This document shows, in pieces, positions 37,324-64,000 of a stretch of DNA of 64,000 nucleotides (its first letter is position 1; every line of letters starts with the position of its first letter). The notes below the pieces were generated by a model, which was given only the letters and a program-made list of their open reading frames with translations, searched no databases and was not told the origin of the DNA. The stretch is from Doris montereyensis (Eukaryota > Mollusca > Gastropoda > Nudibranchia > Dorididae): assembly GCA_037039925.1 (NCBI GenBank), contig JAXRKP010001907.1:1-64000 (forward strand), read 5' to 3'. Both the position numbers and the translations under genes were made by a program.

Positions 37324-37512
37324 GGGGGGCGGAGAGAAAGACAGACAGACAGACAGACAAAACAGACAGACCGACAGATTGATAAACAAAGAGAGACAGA
37401 GACAGAGACAGAGAGACAGAGAGACAGAGACAGAGAGACAGACAGACAAAGACAGAGAGTAAGACAATCAGATATACAGATAAATACACGGACAGACAGA
37501 CAGACAGACAGT
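36896..37512. repeat. CA, GA and CAGA compound array
   Basis: A CA run, then long GA runs separated by ACAGACAG blocks. Confidence 0.95.
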
Positions 37513-37690
37513 CAAACTTGCACAAAGATGATAAATGAGTTTAACATGGAGATTATCAACACAGTGATTTCCCCATCATCATTGACAATGCAATATGCAA
37601 CACAGCAAATGCCCTTGTCACTGCCTTTCACGCTTCCTATCAGTCCATCTTTATTGGCACAGCGGCTTGTGCTTGGCAATCCTTTCATCC
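37513..37690. other. Unique island with open frames, unidentified
   Basis: A plus-strand frame without an ATG reads FPIIIDNAICNTANALVTAF, then HASYQSIFIGTAACAWQSF; the minus strand has a 67-codon frame. Neither matches a family I know and no splice sites are convincing. Its right end is the founder sequence of the 43-bp array. Confidence 0.2.
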
Positions 37691-38325
37691 GCAGCCTGAC
37701 AATCCAAGCCTGCAATGATTTTTATGACTAAATACAGTCTGACATTCCAAGCCTGCAATGGTTTTTATGACTAAATACAGTCTGACATTCTAAGCCTGTA
37801 ATGGTTTTATGACTAAATACAGCCTGACAATCCAAGCCTGCAGTGATTTTTATGACTAAATACAGCCTGACAATCCAAGCCTGCAGTGATTTTTATGACT
37901 AAATACAGTCTGGCATTCCAAGCCTGCAATGATTTTTATGACTAAATACAGTCTGACAATCCAAGCCTGCAATGGTTTTTATGACTAAATACAGTCTGAC
38001 ATTCCAAGCCTGCAATGGTTTTTATGACTAAATACAGTCTGACAATCCAAGCCTGCAATGGTTTTTATGACTAAATACAGTCTGACAATCCAAGCCTGCA
38101 ATGGTTTTTATGACTAAATACAGTCTGACATTCCAAGCCTGCAATGGTTTTTATGACTAAATACAAATCCAAGCCTGCAATGGTTTTTATGACTAAATAC
38201 AGTCTGACAATCCAAGCCTGCAATGGTTTTTATGACTAAATACAGTCTGACAATCCAAGCCTCCAATGGTTTTGATGACTAAATATACAGTCTGACAATC
38301 CAAGCCTGCAATGGTTTGATTGAAA
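37685..38325. repeat. 43-bp minisatellite (about 15 units)
   Basis: The unit contains CAATCCAAGCCTGCAATGGT and TATGACTAAATACAGTCTGA; very homogeneous. Confidence 0.93.
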
Positions 38326-38339
38326 ATAAAACAATGATG

Positions 38340-38640
38340 AAAATAAAGAAAGATTTCTTAAGATAAAAATGGTTTTAAAGACTGAAGACAGATTTTATCC
38401 AAGCCAAAAATGGATTACTGAAGACTAAAAACAGATTTTTCAATCCAAGCCAAAAATGGATTTCCAAAGACTAAATAAAGTCTGACAATAAAGACAAAAT
38501 GAATTTATAAAGACAAAATGAATTTAGTAAAACACAATCAAAAGTGAGAAATGATTTCTTAAGCATAAAAATGGGTTTCAAAGACAAAGAGTCCCAGATT
38601 TTATAAACAAAAATGGATTACTGAGACAAAACCTGTTTTT
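38340..38640. repeat. Degenerate continuation of the 43-bp array
   Basis: Divergent units with AATCCAAGCCAAAAATGGAT and AAGACTAAA, decaying to the right. Confidence 0.7.
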
Positions 38641-38644
38641 GCTA

Positions 38645-40214
<1,570 letters not shown>

Positions 40215-40215
<1 letters not shown>

Positions 40216-40430
40216 GTGTATCATACTGTCAATAGATTTTATCTTTTTCTTCACATCATGTTGCCAGATGGCTGTTGGTCTAGCTGTCAAATCATACAAT
40301 ATTTTGTTAAGCCTTGATTCATTTCCTTGTTCTAAAAAAAACTAAATTCTTTTTAATTAAATTTGATAGCAGCATGTGAACCAACAAATAGTACAATATG
40401 AGAACCAGGGATATAAGTGTACCATGTTAC
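40215..40430. other. AT-rich unique spacer
   Basis: No feature recognised. Confidence 0.35.
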
Positions 40431-40431
40431 C

Positions 40432-40895
40432 ATTATAATTATTATTATTATTATTACTATTATTACTATTATTATTGTTATATTATTATTATTACTATTA
40501 TTACTATTATTACTGTTATTATTGTTATTATTGTTATATTATTATTATTATTACTATTATTATATGTTATATTATTATTATTATTATTATTATTATTTTT
40601 ATTATTTCTATTATTGTTAGTAGTAGTAGTAGTAGTAATAATGTGTAATAATAATAATAATAATAGTCATGTGTAGTAGTAGTCGTAATAGTCATAGTAG
40701 TAGTAGTAGTAGTAGTCGTAGTCGTAGTAGTCGTAATAGTCGTAGTAGTAGTAGTAGTAACAAGTAGTAGTAGTAGTAGTAGTCGTAGTCGTAGTCGTAG
40801 TGTAGTCGTAGTAGTAGTCGTAGTGGTAGTAGTAGTAGTAATAATAAGTAGTAGTAGTAGTAAGTAGTAATAATAGTAGTAGTATAGTAGTAGTA
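40432..40895. repeat. ATT then AGT trinucleotide array
   Basis: ATT/ACT runs switch at about 40617 to AGT runs with CGT variants. Confidence 0.95.
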
Positions 40896-40896
40896 A

Positions 40897-41930
<1,034 letters not shown>

Positions 41931-42149
41931 ATTATTATTATTATAGTAGTTAGTATTAGTAGTAGTAGTAGTAGTAGTAGTATGTAGCCCCAGAGACATA
42001 TCTTTAAGTCATCACTATGTAATAACATGTGTATCAAGCCCACGTGATATTTGTTTCAATCAATGTGTAAAATATGTCTAGCCAGGGAATTTTCTTTCAT
42101 GAGACTGAGAGGGAGCAACAGCTACTGCCCCCAATGCGAATACACACAC

Positions 42150-42240
42150 ATTGAGCTTTTCCCAGTTTATATAGCGTGAAAAGAACTAGTGATAACAACT
42201 CATCACCAACTCCTAAACAGGACGCTAGTCTGTTGGAGAG
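42150..42240 (-). mobile_element. SINE B fragment
   Basis: TATATAGCGTGAAAAGAACT and ACAGGACGCTAGTCTGTTGG correspond to the 3' region of SINE B. Confidence 0.5.
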
Positions 42241-42261
42241 AGATGGGGAATAGGGGGAGGG

Positions 42262-42555
42262 GGGTGGGACTCGGTAATCCAAAGGCAGGGTGGAGACCAC
42301 TCAACCCAAAGACAGTGGTTTCGGGCCCCGCTAAAACTTTTTTTGTAGCAAAATATAACCTCCCCCCACCCCCACCCGGTCCAGGTAGGTGGAACGATAC
42401 CTAGTCCCATCGGAGCCGGAGGTCCTGTATGCAGATGACAGCATTCTGTGCGCATTAAAAATCCCTTGGCTGTTTACAGGGCAGTCTGGGCAAAATTTAA
42501 AAAATCATACCAGAAACCCCGAGATCATCTTACATGGGTAAATCAAATTAAAAAC
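42262..42555 (+). mobile_element. SINE A copy, near full length
   Basis: Head ACTCGGTAATCCAAAGGCAG and a decayed B box (GTGGTTTCGGGCC), body CCGGTCCAGGTAGGTGGAAC, CTGTTTACAGGGCAGTCTGG, 3' end GAGATCATCTTACATGGGTA, and a short tail. Confidence 0.85.
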
Positions 42556-42784
42556 AAGTTTGTTGGAGGTTTTCTCCCTGCTGACGATGGTAGCCCTTTG
42601 CACAACCTGGGTCGGGTGTGAAAACACAAGTCAAGTCAAGTCAAGCACCGGACCCAGGCAACATGAGGGGACTGGGTAGTCCAGAGACAAAGTATCGGCC
42701 TCTCAACCAGAAGGAAGTCGTAGGTCCGTCCTCGATAGGTTGAAAAGGCGCGCAAAAATAGAAAAGGTCAACAACCCTTGTTGC

Positions 42785-43595
42785 TTTAACAGTACTTTTG
42801 ATTTGATTTGATTTGATTTGATTTGATTTACACACACTCACAATTAAGGTGATCTCTGGGTTTTGTGACTGGTAGGAGTTTTAATTTTTTGTGCGGACTG
42901 CCTTGTAAATAGCCAAGGCATCTTTTTAGCAAAGGCATCTTTTAATGACTGCCTTGTAAATAGCCAAGGCATCTTTTAATGACTGTCTTGTAAATAGCCA
43001 AGGCATCTTTTAATGACTGCCTTGTAAATAGCCAAGGCATCTTTTAACGACTGTCTTGTAAATAGCCAAGGCATCTTTTTAACAACTGCCTTGTAAATAG
43101 CCAAGGCATCTTTTTTCTTGTAAATAGCCAAGGCATCTTTTTAACGACTGTCTTGTAAATAGCCAAGGCATCTTTTAAAATGACTGTCTTGTAAATAGCC
43201 AAGGCATCTTTTAATGACTGCCTTGTAAATAGCCAAGGCATCTTAATGACTGCCTTGTAAATAGCCAAGGCATCTTTTAATGACTGTCAGCCAAACATCT
43301 TTTAATAAATAGCCAAAGCATCTGAGTCTTGTAAATAGCCAAGGCATCTTTTAACGACTGTCTTGTAAATAGCCAAGGCATCTTTTAACGTGCACACAGT
43401 ATTGCAATCTGCACATGGGACCTCCCTTTTTATCGTCTGTCTCTGATGGGACTAGGTGTCGATCCACCTACCTGGACTAGGGGAGTAGATGTTGCTCGAA
43501 AACACTCGAGAAAGTTTTTCAACCATTGGAGTGGCTCGAACCCATTACCTTTTGGTTGAAAGGTCAACACCTTACCTCTGGACTACCCTGCTCTT
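42785..43595 (-). mobile_element. SINE A copy with an internally amplified segment
   Basis: The outer parts are a normal SINE A: TTTGATT tail and 3' end at 42798-42910, body and head from 43390 (GTGCACACAGTATTGC, GTGTCGATCCACCTACC, head to 43590). Between them the segment around GCCTTGTAAATAGCCAAGGC, present once in other copies, is repeated about 13 times (42895-43390). Confidence 0.85.
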
Positions 43596-43689
43596 AACAG
43601 TACTGTATTTCCTTTCTGGAACAGCTAAGATCCTAATTTTGCCGGTTTTCTCTCTCCTCAGTTACCATGGTTTGTACACACACATATGA

Positions 43690-43840
43690 AATGAACATTT
43701 CATTGGAAATTTACCTCATCCCCACATGAGTTGATCTCAGGGCGAATTAATACGAAATAGCAAGACAGAAAGATTTAAAAGAAAAGAATGAAAGGAAAGA
43801 AGTAGGACCTACCAGAAGTACCCACCAGCTACATAATATA
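43690..43840. mobile_element. Repeat family C copy
   Basis: Blocks CATTGGAAATTTACCTCATC, TTGATCTCAGGGCGAATTAA, AGCAAGACAGA and AGAAGTAGGACCTACCAG are shared in order with copies at 44.4, 50.6, 53.5, 54.6 and 60.8 kb. Confidence 0.7.
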
Positions 43841-44394
43841 GGAAATGAACATGTCTATCCAAACACACAAATTTACCATTTCAATGCAGTGAGAAAAAGA
43901 AAAAAAATCAGAAGATTTCATAACAAAAATGATAGATTTGGGTGTAAAATACATTTATTCTTGTAATACATTGATATTCTCCGCACACTCTCAAATTTAC
44001 ATGTTAAGTCATAAATGGTGTGACACAAAGCTCAGACCACAAGATTACGGAGAAGTAAATGTGGACTGAACAAAATACGCAAGGACGGCATTTATGTACA
44101 AAACGGTTAAGTAAAAAAAAATAATTTAAGAAGGGGAGAAAAATGATAAAAAAACATAATTTAAAAAAAAAAAATTTTTTGAATAAAAGAAAACGAACCA
44201 AACTTAAAGTTTCAAAGGACTAACATTGCACTGAAAATTGAAGAATTGAGCTCAATTATAGCTCCTGTCTTCTTGACATTAAAAATCGAGAGAAAGATAA
44301 GACAGTCTCAGATTCACATGATAAGAAGATAATATTAACACAGACCCACATGCATACATACATAATATATGGCTAGATACTGACAATTTGATTT

Positions 44395-44540
44395 TTTTTT
44401 TTATTTAACCCCCGCACACCATATGTGATGATCTCAGGGTGAATTAAAGAGGAAACAGCAAGATGGCAGATATGTACAAGAGAAAAGGGAAAGAAGTAGG
44501 ACCTACCAGTAGCACTTGTAACCCAACCACAGACACTAAC
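44395..44540. mobile_element. Repeat family C copy
   Basis: Contains ACCATATGTGATGATCTCAG, GGTGAATTAAAGAGGAAACA, GCAAGATGGCAGAT and AAGTAGGACCTACCAGTAGC. Confidence 0.75.
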
Positions 44541-44823
44541 AGATACACAATTACTTGTTATACGCGTTTAACAAAGTGGTCAAATATCATTTCATCATAT
44601 GTTTCAGTGATGTTAATATTCCTTCTTTTTTTTTTGTAAACCATTATTTTAAAAAATCAACAACAATAGTATAAACAGCAATTTATATATATACAACATT
44701 TAAAGTGATCAAAGTGGGACTTTCTCAAACACAATGACGTTGGGTAACAACCCAATATGCTACCGTTCTGGTGGTGAAAATGGTGGTAAAAATATGCACA
44801 TATATACGGATATATATATATAC

Positions 44824-44870
<47 letters not shown>

Positions 44871-46270
44871 ACTGATCAAATTTTAGAGGAGTGTTTAAAA
44901 ACAACAAAATTTGTCAAGTCTAATATTTTGATCACCTGACGGCTGTTTTAAAAAATTGTCTATCAATTTATGAGGGAGAGAAATGAAAAATGAAAATTTG
45001 GCAACGTTCGTGTTCTCACAAGAAGGGTAGCAGGATGTGACATTTCAAACAAGGCCTACATACTCATACATAGTTATACAAATAGTATAGAAACACCACA
45101 AACACACAATTGCACACAAACAAAAAAAAACATGGCATCCTCTTACATTGGATGCTCTATGAACATTAAAAGACGAGATTTCAGTCTCACTCAGTGTCTT
45201 GTTCCAGTCCCATTCAGAGTCTGCCCCAAAGACTTACTAAAAGTCTTACTACTTAGTGTTCTACTCAAATGTCTTCTCTGTTGTTATTCCCTATGTGTGT
45301 ATGTGAAAAACAAAAAATAGTTTTCATACATTTCAGCTGCTGAATTTGAACAGAAAATAAATTTGAATTGCTTGGTTTTATTTTTAAACGAAATTTCAGC
45401 AGTAGAAAATTAAAACTAATAACCGTTAAACATTTTTTTAAACATCAGGAAATCAGAAAAAATTCTGTCTCCCAATTCATTCTTTGGGGTGAAATTAGTC
45501 CCGTCGCTGAAACCTTTCATAACAGTAACACAGGGAAAGGCACGGAATACAGTTAAAACAAAAAGAATGAACAGGTGATAAATAAAGACTTTCAACTTTC
45601 AGGCTTGTATTATCAATATATTTGTTCAACATAAAGATTGCACATAAAATGTGGAAACAATATGACGTATAAAAAACCACCTTAAAATCAAATACATGTA
45701 TATTAAAAAAAAAGTGAAGGCTGTTTGCATACATTGACATGACAATGAAATTGCTTGCCTGCCTGTCTGCCTGCATGTCATAGCGACGATTTGAACGTTA
45801 AGCAAGGTCCTCGCATTAACATCAGCAGTGTAGCAATGTAAGTCAAGGAGCAATAAAAAAAAAAAATTTATAAAAATTTGACAAAATTGGTGTATCAAAA
45901 TAGATCTATTCAAAAATAGTGAAAAAGGCAAGAAATTAGTTGCATACATAAATGGATTATTCAAAAACCAACGAAAACAAAACATTTGCAATATTTGAGT
46001 TTAATTACAGTACAAATGTAGAAAATATAAAGAAAGAAAAGAAAACAAAGAAGTTTAGGCACAAATTTTACAACCTTTTTACTATTTCAGTCTTTTTTCT
46101 ACTACACAGAAAGGAAACAAACAATGGAGGTTTAACAATTATCTTAAAAACTAAATAGACATTTTATGTCACACATCTTTTGTTTATGTCTTCAAACATA
46201 CATTTTTATTTCTTAAAGGAAAGATGACTTTATAAAGTTAATTGCACTGACTCAGGCAGACAAAATTTGA
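44540..46270. other. AT-rich DNA without a recognised gene
   Basis: Contains a TA run at 44815-44868; otherwise unique. It could be 3' flanking or 3'UTR sequence of the receptor gene, but nothing shows this directly. Confidence 0.35.
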
Positions 46271-46274
46271 ATTT

Positions 46275-46500
46275 TGGTGTTTTAAAATCTGGTTGAAACT
46301 GAGACATAAAATTTGAATTTCTGCATTTCAAAATTTGCCTGAGACATAAAATTTGAATTTCTGTGTTTTAATATCTGACTGAGACATAAAATTTGAATTT
46401 CTGTGTTTTAATATCAATATCTGACTGAGACATAAAATTTGAATTTCTGTGTTTTAATATCTGACTGAGACATAAAATTTGAATTTCTGTGTTTTAAAAT
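46275..46500. repeat. About 36-bp minisatellite (5-6 units)
   Basis: The unit contains TGAGACATAAAATTTGAATT and TCTGTGTTTTAATATC. Confidence 0.9.
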
Positions 46501-46704
46501 AGGGGAATCACACATCAATTATCCCCCTTAATATTAAAATATTATGAAACATAATAAAAACAATGCTGAAATTTTAGTCTTTTTCCTTTCCAAAGTACAG
46601 ACATGGAAACGAATGAAGTAAGATCATCCTTGCTAAAAAAAAATTCGATAGAAAAATGGTTAAAATACGGTCAAACAAATGCTCTCTAAAATCATCAATT
46701 CTAA

Positions 46705-46805
46705 AGATATGAAAAGCTACCATAGAATCACTGATAGTATAGAAACATGAAAAGCTACCATAGAATCACTGATAGTATAGAAACATGAAAAGCTACCATA
46801 GAATA
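46705..46805. repeat. Three-copy repeat of about 39 bp
   Basis: The unit contains ATGAAAAGCTACCATAGAAT and CACTGATAGTATAGAAAC. Confidence 0.88.
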
Positions 46806-46809
46806 AATA

Positions 46810-47380
46810 ATTGAGTGAGATATAAAAAGCTATCGCCGTACTCCTCCGTACACATAGTTCTATGTTGCCAGCTCAAAAAGAATAGACGGTTTACAGTAAA
46901 TTGAACATCTTCATAGCTAGGATTCTGTCATCCAGGTTTCGAATTAAGAGAAAGCTAAGTCACAGAGGCTAATAGTAAAAACTGTAACGACCCTTTTGTA
47001 ACATGACAAATTTCAGTTCAGGAAAAGTTACATTACATTGTATATACTGTAAATAACCTCACAGTTGTACTGTACGCTCATGCAGCTGTAAGACACCATT
47101 TGTTTTCAATCACAAAAATGAATTTAGTGGGTGTTGAAAATATAAAGTACCAACAGAATTGGCAGTACGGAGGGTAAGATAAAAAAGTAATAACTCATTC
47201 TCTCTTTCTTTCTGTCTCTGTATGTCTATTTTGTCTATGTATGTCTTTCTCTTTGTGCCTCTCTGTCTTTGTCTGTCTTATGTCCCTCCCTCTCCCACTC
47301 TCTCTCATTTTCTCTCCCTCTCTGTCTGTCTGTCTGTCCGTATGTATGTATCTGTATGTGTCTGTGTGTCTCTTTCTCTC
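46810..47380. other. Unique AT-rich DNA
   Basis: No gene or RNA recognised before the CT array. Confidence 0.35.
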
Positions 47381-47394
47381 TCCCTGTCACTCTC

Positions 47395-47744
<350 letters not shown>

Positions 47745-48164
47745 ATGTATTAAATGCTAAACCTATATATAACAGCATAACAATCATCGTAATTATGGCA
47801 ACTGTTCATAATCAAGCTTTCAATAACGTCTTGGACATACAGACAGACACCCCAGTCAAATTCAGTCTGTTACTAATTACTAATACATAATACAAAAAAA
47901 ACAAAAAACAATGGTCTGGTAAATCAAGGTTTTAAAAAAACCCATGTTAAGAACGGGCACGAATTCACATTTATATTGGATATGAATAGTATGACACATG
48001 ACACGTTGTTTTGACACACGCAACACGTTAGTAAATGTGTAAGCATACAATGGTCAACAGAATGTGTGTTGCTCCCTTCAGTTTCAAGCTTGTAAAGGAA
48101 CAATTCTTTTTCAAGCTCATGTCACAAAAAGCAGTTTGAACAACGACTTTCAAGATTTAAAGTA

Positions 48165-48488
<324 letters not shown>

Positions 48489-48921
48489 CCATGAAAATAC
48501 AAACACAATACAAAAAAATAAAACCACATAATATTTCATATGATCATCGTACATATATCATCCTTTCAAAGTGTGGCTGACACATGAATTTAATCTCAAC
48601 GTTATTTGATTATGCAGTTCAGTGTGTGGGGAAACAAAGACAGACAACAATAATAACAATAACAATAACAACACATTGGTAGTACAGATTGGAAAGCACC
48701 AAGAAATTCATTGAAAGGCAAAACAGGCAAAAGGTTTACACGGATTATGGCCACAGAGGTTGAGTAGGAAAAAAGAATAAATTAATAAACAATGCAAAGA
48801 AAACATTCAGGTTTTTTGTCACTTTATGAACAAAGCCTTTTCCACGTAGTAAGTTCACTTTCTGTTTTGGTTTCAGGTGTTCACGCAGCCACCACATGAT
48901 TCGTATTGCTATCAAATTTGT

Positions 48922-49195
48922 CAATTAAAGAGGTCATTTCAATAGTGTACCCAAGTCACAATTACGTCATTTAGAGAAACATGTCAAAAACCATCCTGGA
49001 CTTTGGCACTGTTGGCTTTGGGAATTCCAAGTTTCGAAGGCCATTATGCGTGACATATATTTTCATTATATCACTTTCACACTTTTCAAAAAGCATGACT
49101 TCCTTTTATTCCCTAGGACTATCTCTCTCTCTCTGTCTCGTTCGTCCCGAACATGGACATAGGCACAGTGTTGAAATGACCTTGACCCCTTCAAT
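48922..49195. mobile_element. MITE-like element, copy 1
   Basis: It starts GAGGTCATTTCAATAG and ends with the inverted form (GTTGAAATGACCTT). The internal GTCACAATTACGTCATTTAG, TTTGGCACTGTTGGCTTTGG and ATGACTTCCTTTTATTCCCT are shared with copies at 55.8 and 59.0 kb. It has no coding capacity. Confidence 0.8.
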
Positions 49196-49199
49196 TCTC

Positions 49200-50050
49200 A
49201 CGCTATGTTGTGTCTTATTTGCTTTCAATCCGTGGCACGAAACACAAATTATTTGACCGTTTTATCATGATCATCAGTGACCTTGATACTTTGAATGCCA
49301 ACAACACCCGGTCTGGCTTCCTTCCAACGAACGCCACGCCATGTCACACCATGGCTCGGTGATGGATTTCGTTCTTGGAAATTTTAAAAAAATATATTAT
49401 TAGATGATTTTGAAAAAAAGAAAAAAGGAAAGAAAAAAAGGAAACGGCGGACAGCCCCTGTGTAGGGAAGGGTATGGTAGTAGTGGTAGCAAGAAAGAGC
49501 TGATACAACAAATCGAGTGAAATGAGATTCTTACACTGTAGCACAGGAACATACTGATTGAAATTTGAAAAGACATAGAATACAAACAAAAACAAACGTA
49601 ACGTATCAAAACAAAATTGAGAAGAAAAAGACATCATTCACACCTCCTAGTTTAACATCAGTAATAACGTTTCAACACCAACAATTTTTCTGCTTATTTT
49701 CATTTTTTTCTTCTCAATGTTCACGGGCGATGAGAGACAGGAGGCCGAAGGGGACGAGATTCATAAAAAAACACCAAAAAAAAAAATGAAAAAGAAAAAA
49801 GGAAAGGCAGACCCCCCCCCCCCCCCCCCCCATTCCCACCCCTCTGCATCCTCCGTACAAGTCAAAGAGTACCAACGTTGCATACATACATACAAACTCG
49901 TATAACTCACTGCTTGTAACCTTCTCCCAATATCATTCCTCCATGCAGATGTAGAGAGACACAAACCAAAGCTGATATCGAAAGTCTGCAGCCCATGAGC
50001 GCTGAACTGACTGGCATATTATTAGCATGAACAACCATAATTACATGTAT
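49200..50050. other. Unique DNA, no gene identified
   Basis: Contains a C homopolymer (49813-49830) and A-rich runs; otherwise no recognised feature. Possibly flanking the receptor gene 3' end. Confidence 0.3.
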
Positions 50051-50051
50051 A

Positions 50052-50057
50052 TTTATT
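50052..50057 (-). terminator. Candidate polyadenylation signal for the MET-like gene
   Basis: AATAAA on the minus strand, about 250 bases after the proposed stop codon at 50309. The flanking sequence is AT-rich, so such hexamers also arise by chance, and others occur further down. Confidence 0.3.
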
Positions 50058-50308
50058 TTTTATAAAAAAAACATCATAAAGCATAATAATAAAGTCATTG
50101 ATTAAAAGATGTCCCTAATGATTGGAAATTTAATACTGACCAAATAAAACCGCACTTATCGTGGTTTAAATACATCGTGTGTTTGACTAAAAGCAACGGG
50201 CAAGACGGTGAATCCGATAGAAGAAGCGACTCTTTGCATTGAAACCAAAGTCTTTTGGGGGATTTAAAAAGTTCAGGAACCATTGAATGAATTCAAACCT
50301 CCTAAAAC

Positions 50309-63760
<13,452 letters not shown>

Positions 63761-64000
63761 CTGCAGTAGAACAAGGACAGAGCATCTTCATTAATTTGTA
63801 AAGTTTATCAAAACTCTGGTATCTTCTGATACAAATCAAAACTAAAATTAACACCAAATAATACTCTTTTCTTTTTTTTTTAAAATTCAATGCAAAAATG
63901 TTAATGATTTGTGTAAAAAAATATATTTTAAAATACTTCTATTTTAGTTTTCAGCTTGAAGTTTTTCTGGCATGTGATGCGAAGGAGAGGAGTCAAAAGT

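Noticed and set aside
63761..64000. A further upstream receptor exon near the right edge
   Set aside because: I could not find a frame with IPT, PSI or Sema similarity and splice sites in this stretch.

Overview
This window looks like a metazoan nuclear genome, most likely a mollusc or another lophotrochozoan. It has intron-split genes with GT-AG junctions, a receptor tyrosine kinase of the animal-only MET/RON family, several tRNA-derived SINE families (one with a TCAAA-type tail), a TIR-bounded MITE-like family and a decayed LINE. Species placement is inference. No bacterial operons, rRNA genes or CRISPR arrays are visible. Summing my intervals, roughly half of the window or a little more is tandem repeat, so most long open frames are repeat artefacts.

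Layout. 1-8.4 kb: minisatellites, including a 60-bp array of about 5.5 kb. 8.4-10.9 kb: SINEs and short minisatellites. 10.98-17.86 kb: a huge GAT/GAG purine-strand satellite with a SINE scrap inside it. 18-30.2 kb: more minisatellites and microsatellites, among which lie at least three minus-strand exons of a cyclase / kynurenine-formamidase-like (isatin hydrolase-like) hydrolase, at about 30.1, 29.45 and 21.55 kb. 30.2-44 kb: CATA, GAAA, CCATA, GA and ACT/ACC arrays, a LINE remnant, SINEs (one with an internally amplified segment) and a foldback element with a hammerhead-like motif. 44-50.3 kb: AT-rich intergenic or 3' flanking DNA with CT and TAA arrays and a MITE copy. 50.3-63.76 kb: thirteen minus-strand exons of a MET/RON-like receptor. 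They cover the equivalents of IPT domains 2-4, one membrane helix, the juxtamembrane region, the whole kinase domain and a short C-terminal tail. The Sema, PSI and first IPT exons would lie beyond 64 kb.

The main biological point is the receptor. Its glycine loop and VAVK lysine are intact, but the catalytic loop reads HRN instead of HRD and the DFG position reads DYV. It is therefore predicted to be a pseudokinase-type MET-like receptor, analogous in the HRN change to HER3. The main technical point is that, where splice phases or conserved motifs let the frame be checked, nearly every break in both genes is explained by missing bases, usually one base in a short homopolymer. This suggests consensus indel errors rather than gene death. 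I see no functional link between the two genes; they are neighbours in repeat-dense DNA.
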